Shown in pieces: positions 60,201 through 64,000 of a DNA stretch of 64,000 bases. Origin of the DNA: Vitis vinifera (lineage: Eukaryota; Streptophyta; Magnoliopsida; Vitales; Vitaceae). The notes under the pieces were generated by a model. It was not told the DNA's origin. It did not search any database and was given only the letters and a program-made list of their open reading frames with translations. Location of the stretch: contig NC_081815.1 in the NCBI RefSeq assembly GCF_030704535.1, positions 4,288,501 through 4,352,500 of the forward strand, in the 5' to 3' direction. The number at the start of each line of letters is the position of its first letter. Positions within the stretch are counted from its first letter, which is position 1. The position numbers and the translations under genes are program-made.

Positions 60201-61424
60201 TTCATTAACACTTGGTCTTCTAAAATTCTATGTAACTCACTTGAGCGCCATTTTTAGTGTTCTGTGACTTCATTGGATTCTCACGTCTGCTAATAGTGCA
60301 ATATAGACTTTCTATATAATACTTTTAACAATGGTGTGATGAATGTATATGGATGATTACTCTGCAGACTCACCAAGAAAATTAAAAGCCAAAAGTTCTG
60401 ACATGGTCAAAATCTCATTATGTATTCATTTAGTGCACCATTTTGAACAGTTCTCACCTTCTCTTCACATATCTGCAGGGACATGCTGGCGCAGCTATAG
60501 TATATGGATCTCTTCTTCTCAGAGGTCGGTCTCCCCACCTTATTGTGCTTTTCTTATTGGAACATACTGGGGTCCTTTTCTGAAGATTAACTGCATAAAT
60601 GCTCCATTGGGTTTTTCTATTAGAATAAATCCCTCTTATTTATTCATAATCTATAATATATAATCCATACACTCGGAACTTAATGCGATATTGTTCTTAG
60701 ATTAAAAAAAATTCCTCTTATTTGTCTATAATTTATACTACAAAATCTATTAAGTCAAAATATGAATGTGAGATTGGACTACATTGAAAGACATCCATAA
60801 ATAGCATATACTTTATTCTCTGAACTGTTCACTTACAGTGACTCCCACTTCTTAGCTTGCTTGATGGGTATGAGAGGTAGTCGTGAGTCATTGCTTTCCA
60901 TGGACTAATCAAGTTACCTGGGTGATCATTTAGATTAAAAATAGAAGTTTTAGCATCCAAGAAATATAAAGAAATTACTATCTAATGCATTTACATCTGC
61001 CGAATGTATTAAAAATATTGCTAACAGATTCAGGTTCATTTGGATGCCATAGTCATTATCTTCTAGTGTTGAACAGGTATTTGGAAAACTGGGTTCCTAG
61101 TATAGGCTTCTTTTTCTCATTTGTCCTTTAGACCTCCTGTATTAGCTTAGTAGTGAATTGCGCCATTTGAAAATATTTTTTCCTCATCTTGGCTTTTGGA
61201 TTTTCGCCCTCTTAATGGAGCACAATCATGTCTCAGGTGTTCAATTACCAGAATCTGTAACAAAATTGTACAAAACAGCAAGCAAGAGTTCAGGAAGTGC
61301 TGTGCTAGATCCAGTAGAGATGGCAAAAGAACAGTTTCAGATTGCTGCAAAAGCAGGGTGTGAGCTTGGATTCAAATGGCTGCAAAGACTTGAGGAGGAA
61401 GAGAAGCGTTTACTGACCGAATGA
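54241..61424 (+). CDS. Sel1-like-repeat (SLR/TPR-like) protein, probably mitochondrial
   Basis: Eight coding exons, 54241-54312, 54392-54520, 55492-55607, 56202-56283, 59837-59896, 59979-60086, 60479-60524 and 61237-61424, splice in frame to 266 residues. The first ~35 residues ([20 protein letters not shown], then RGLHSRNKK) are basic, Ser/Leu-rich and without acids, as in mitochondrial presequences. Sel1-type helical pairs follow: [95 protein letters not shown], then [23 protein letters not shown] proteins are scaffolds for protein complexes; the partner is unknown and I do not recognise a named orthologue. Exon 6 must use the TTCTAG acceptor, because the nearby CATACAG would break frame. 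Intron 4 (3.55 kb) holds a MITE, 100-bp tandem repeats and a LINE fragment. Confidence 0.9.
56506..56812. mobile_element. MITE-like element with internal duplication
   Basis: The block begins near ATAGTTTCACACCCTTCTCG and ends GGTGTGAAACCAAACATGAG, so GTTTCACACC and GGTGTGAAAC can pair as terminal inverted repeats. Inside, AAAATAAATTGAAAGTCAAT is repeated twice in tandem around 56605-56662 (period about 50 bases). The right half resembles 640-800. No ORF survives. Confidence 0.55.
57610..57890. repeat. ~100-bp tandem repeat, nearly three units
   Basis: Units start at 57610, 57710 and 57808 with TATCTGGTG.AATTGTCAAC and continue through CTTCCCCTCAGGGG and AGCCACAATTG.ATGGTAGA. The third unit is incomplete and more diverged. 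The array lies in intron 4 of the Sel1-repeat gene. Confidence 0.95.
58079..58570 (-). mobile_element. LINE 3'-end fragment in intron 4 of the Sel1-repeat gene
   Basis: On the minus strand one reads [60 protein letters not shown] and DWMGSYQG in nearby frames. These are the terminal residues of plant L1 reverse transcriptases (the W...LSLFDFIDW motif). They are followed by the GGCTCTTTTTATTTAATACT type 3'UTR and a poly-A visible as T runs at 58079-58100. It is 5'-truncated and frameshifted. Confidence 0.82.
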
Positions 61425-63173
61425 CACATCAACCACATGCCTCTACAGATATTCTCCCTCTTTTCTGAATGCCAAGAGAAAAGAAAAAAAGAAAAAAGTA
61501 TGAGCTCAGGATCAATTAAAGAGTGAAGTTACCATTTCTGATCAGAATTCAAAAATTGCTTTACCTTGTATTGAGAATAACTGCTAGGTATTAGCAACAG
61601 GACTTTGATTCATAAACCTACGATTTTCCATGTAAAATGCAAGAGTTGAAGGGTTTGGGTGTGGGGCAACCTAGAAATAGACCAGACCACCCAAGACAGA
61701 CACTAATGGAAAAAGTTGATTGCAGGACTGACTGGGCAAAGGTCCCTAGCCTTTCCCCTATCGTTAATAGTGTAAATGGGAAAAGCCAAGGGCCCTTACT
61801 CAATATTCACTTCGTCATGCTCTGGAAAGATTTACGTTGAACTCTGCCATTATGCCATTCAAATGTCTTTTCTTACAAAAAGTTTCAAACCCATTTCGAT
61901 GAATTCAGTCATTTTCAGTTCCTACCCCTGTTCTCTGTCACCTATATTCTCAAGCCATGGACCACGAAAGACAGGATTTTTGTTTTTATTTTTATTTAAA
62001 TAACTTTTAAAATATGAGAATTCAAAAAACATTTTTAAATTATGACATTAAGAAGAAATTCAATTAAAATTTATTTCTTAGAAAATAATATTTATAAAAT
62101 TTTCTCTTTTAAAAAAATCTACCAATTCAAGATTCAATTAAAAATATCTCTTCAAATGATAATTTTCAATTAATCCCCTAAAAAAGTATTATTTTCATAA
62201 TTTAAAAAAAAATGGTTGTGATATAAGATAGGTTTGAGATTTAAATGTATTTAGGGTTTGTTTGGTCGTGATTTAAAGAAATATTTTTAATTTTTTTAAT
62301 ATTTAATTTTTATTATTATTTAAGTGTTAGAAATATTAAAAAAAAATTTAAAATCATAATTTTAATTATTTTTTTAAAATCATATAAAAGTGGATTAGCG
62401 GCAATTTAATGTGATGAATGGGAGTATCAACTGCCTGCTACTAACAACAGGTCCCCCACAAACAAACTTTGTCTGATGAAAATATCTGGGAGATAGTGGG
62501 TGGGACCCACTTTTTGAAAATTAAAATAATGAAAATATAATACAAAGCTACATGCAAACCCATTCGCCGCGGCTGACTTACAGTCCTTATTACCATTCTG
62601 CCCTCCTGGCCTCTCCACGCTAATTAATTGCGCGTGTCCGGCCCCACAATTCGTTTCCCACTTTCCCAAATTTGACCCTCCACCTTGCCCACTTTCCGAA
62701 ACGCGGCCTTATTCCAAAGAGTGATTTTACTGAGATGGCCCTGGCGGAATCTTCAAAGCCCACGCGCGCCTTAAGTTAAACTTAAATGACAGTGGGGCTT
62801 TGCAAGGCCTCCAACCCTCTGGGAAACCTCTCTTTTTTTCTCATTCACGTTCTCTCTCTAGACCCCCCTCGGTCTTTCTCACTCTTCTCGGAAAACGTGC
62901 TTGAGTTGTGTCCACCTTCCTCTCTCTCTCTAGGGTTTTGTAGCTTTTTAATTTTTTTCCCCATGGGGTCTACATCACATCTCTCACCTGTATATTATCC
63001 AACTCAGCTCTGTTTTTGAATCAATCAAACTACTCAAACGGTTCATTTCCCATTTCTTTCACACTTTCTCCGTGCATTTCTGAAGCTTTACAGCGGTCTC
63101 TGGCCTAGGGTTTTACCCATTTCATCGCTGTTTGCTTCACCGAGGGTTGAGCTTTGGGAAGCTTTCATTAACG
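61425..63173. other. Intergenic DNA: Sel1-gene 3'UTR and helicase promoter/5'UTR
   Basis: No ORF of note. The stretch 61.98-62.40 kb is AT-rich. From ~62.5 kb the DNA is GC-richer with pyrimidine tracts (TTCTCTCTCTAGACC near 62850 and CTCTCTCTCTAGGG near 62925) that suit a strong housekeeping promoter and leader of the helicase gene. Confidence 0.5.
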
Positions 63174-63845
63174 ATGACAATGTCGTGGGCTGATGTCTCC
63201 ACTGACACACCCACCAACCCAACTCGCCTTGCTCGCCCCACTCGCCCCACATACGTGCCCCCACATCTCCGGCATGGTGCTGCGGTTGCCACCACCAACG
63301 GCGCCACTCCAATCGGTTCCGACTGCCCTCCAGAACAAGGCCGGACTGCTACCAGCCGGGGCCGTGGCCAGAGCCGGGGACGTGGACGTGGGCAAGGATG
63401 GGGTCAGGGGAGAGAGGCTTCTGAGGCAAATGCTAGCCCATTCGACGGTTCTGAGAAATTTGATGAATTGGAAGAGGTAGAAGACACTAATGGTGGTTTG
63501 AGTATAAATTTCGATGCGTACGAGGACATACCAGTTGAGGCCAGTGGCTCCGATATACCCCCACCTGTCAGTGCATTTGCAGAGATTCATCTGGGTGAGG
63601 GTTTGAACCAAAATATCAGAAGGTGCAAGTACGTGAAACCGACGCCGATACAACGCCATGCCATTCCGATTGCAATGGCGGGTCGAGATTTGATGGCCTG
63701 TGCCCAGACGGGTTCGGGCAAAACGGCGGCGTTTTGTTTCCCGATCATATGTGGTATTTTGAGGAACCAGTTATCGCGGGGTGGTGCCAGGCTTGCTTGT
63801 CCAACTGCTCTTATCCTATCTCCGACGCGGGAATTGTCTTGTCAG
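63174..63845 (+). CDS. DEAD-box ATP-dependent RNA helicase, DDX3/Ded1 type (RH11/37/52 group), first coding exon
   Basis: The exon runs from ATG 63174 (MTMSWADVSTDTPTNPTR) to donor CAG|GTGAAT at 63845, giving 224 residues; the remainder lies beyond the right edge. YVPPHLR, the short eIF4E-binding-like motif of Ded1/DDX3 proteins, lies near residue 25. An RGG-like basic segment (SRGRGQSRGRGRGQG) follows, then FDAYEDIPVEASGSDIPPPV. The Q motif comprises upstream Phe135 and KYVKPTPIQRHAIPI. Motif I is AQTGSGKT (177-184) and motif Ia PTRELS (Ser where Ala is usual). The enzyme unwinds mRNA leaders during translation initiation and is found in cytoplasm and nucleus. An in-frame frame extends further upstream, but this ATG matches the family start. 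Which paralogue it is cannot be decided from this part. Confidence 0.95.
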
Positions 63846-64000
63846 GTGAATGGTTGTTGTTGGTCCATTTGGTTGCTGAGAACATGTGTGAAAAGAAAAG
63901 AAAGAAAAGAAAATATATGTAGATTTCCGAGGCACTAGAACCTTGACTCAGCTGTGCTTAATACTAAGGTTTTGATTTGCTTGGGGTGATGTTGATTCAG

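Overview
This window looks like nuclear DNA from a flowering plant, most likely a woody eudicot such as grapevine (Vitis). The evidence is AT-rich intergenic DNA, genes split by GT-AG introns, long introns carrying LINE and MITE debris, and seven gene models whose spliced products match plant families end to end. A miR319 foldback fits the same picture. The species is inferred; the plant origin is clear.

Layout. 1-1.7 kb: first coding exon of an LC8-type dynein light chain gene (minus; remainder off the left edge). 5.5-5.9 kb: a MIR319 locus (plus). 8.0-8.9 kb: a three-exon glyoxalase-I-fold gene (minus). 9.6-14.1 kb: transposon-rich, with MITE-like elements, a 1.25-kb Copia retrotransposon that lost most of pol but kept LTRs, PBS, PPT and TSD, and a foldback repeat. 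16.3-21.7 kb: MED17 (plus, 8 exons). 22-25.5 kb: AT-rich DNA with one doubtful decayed reading frame. 26.1-30.3 kb: a TMEM128-like membrane protein gene (plus, 4 exons). 35.0-38.3 kb: an F-box/kelch gene of the SAGL1 type (plus, 2 exons). 39.0-48.7 kb: ethanolamine kinase (minus, 11 exons), convergent with the F-box gene. 54.2-61.4 kb: a Sel1-like-repeat protein, probably mitochondrial (plus, 8 coding exons plus a probable 5'UTR intron). 63.2 kb to the right edge: a DDX3/Ded1-type DEAD-box RNA helicase (plus, first coding exon only).

The genes are independent housekeeping or regulatory loci: Mediator-dependent transcription, phospholipid head-group synthesis, ubiquitin ligase targeting, RNA helicase, dynein light chain and a microRNA for leaf development. 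Nothing indicates an operon, gene cluster or novel multi-gene system. The most unusual points are the compact MIR319 hairpin, the ethanolamine kinase intron 8 that is a multiple of three with no stop (exitron-like), the deleted Copia element with intact cis signals, a tiny 5'-truncated LINE with its own TSD beside an older LINE, and several families of local duplications. Splice sites were chosen by reading frame, GT-AG rule and remembered family sequence; no alignment program or database was used.
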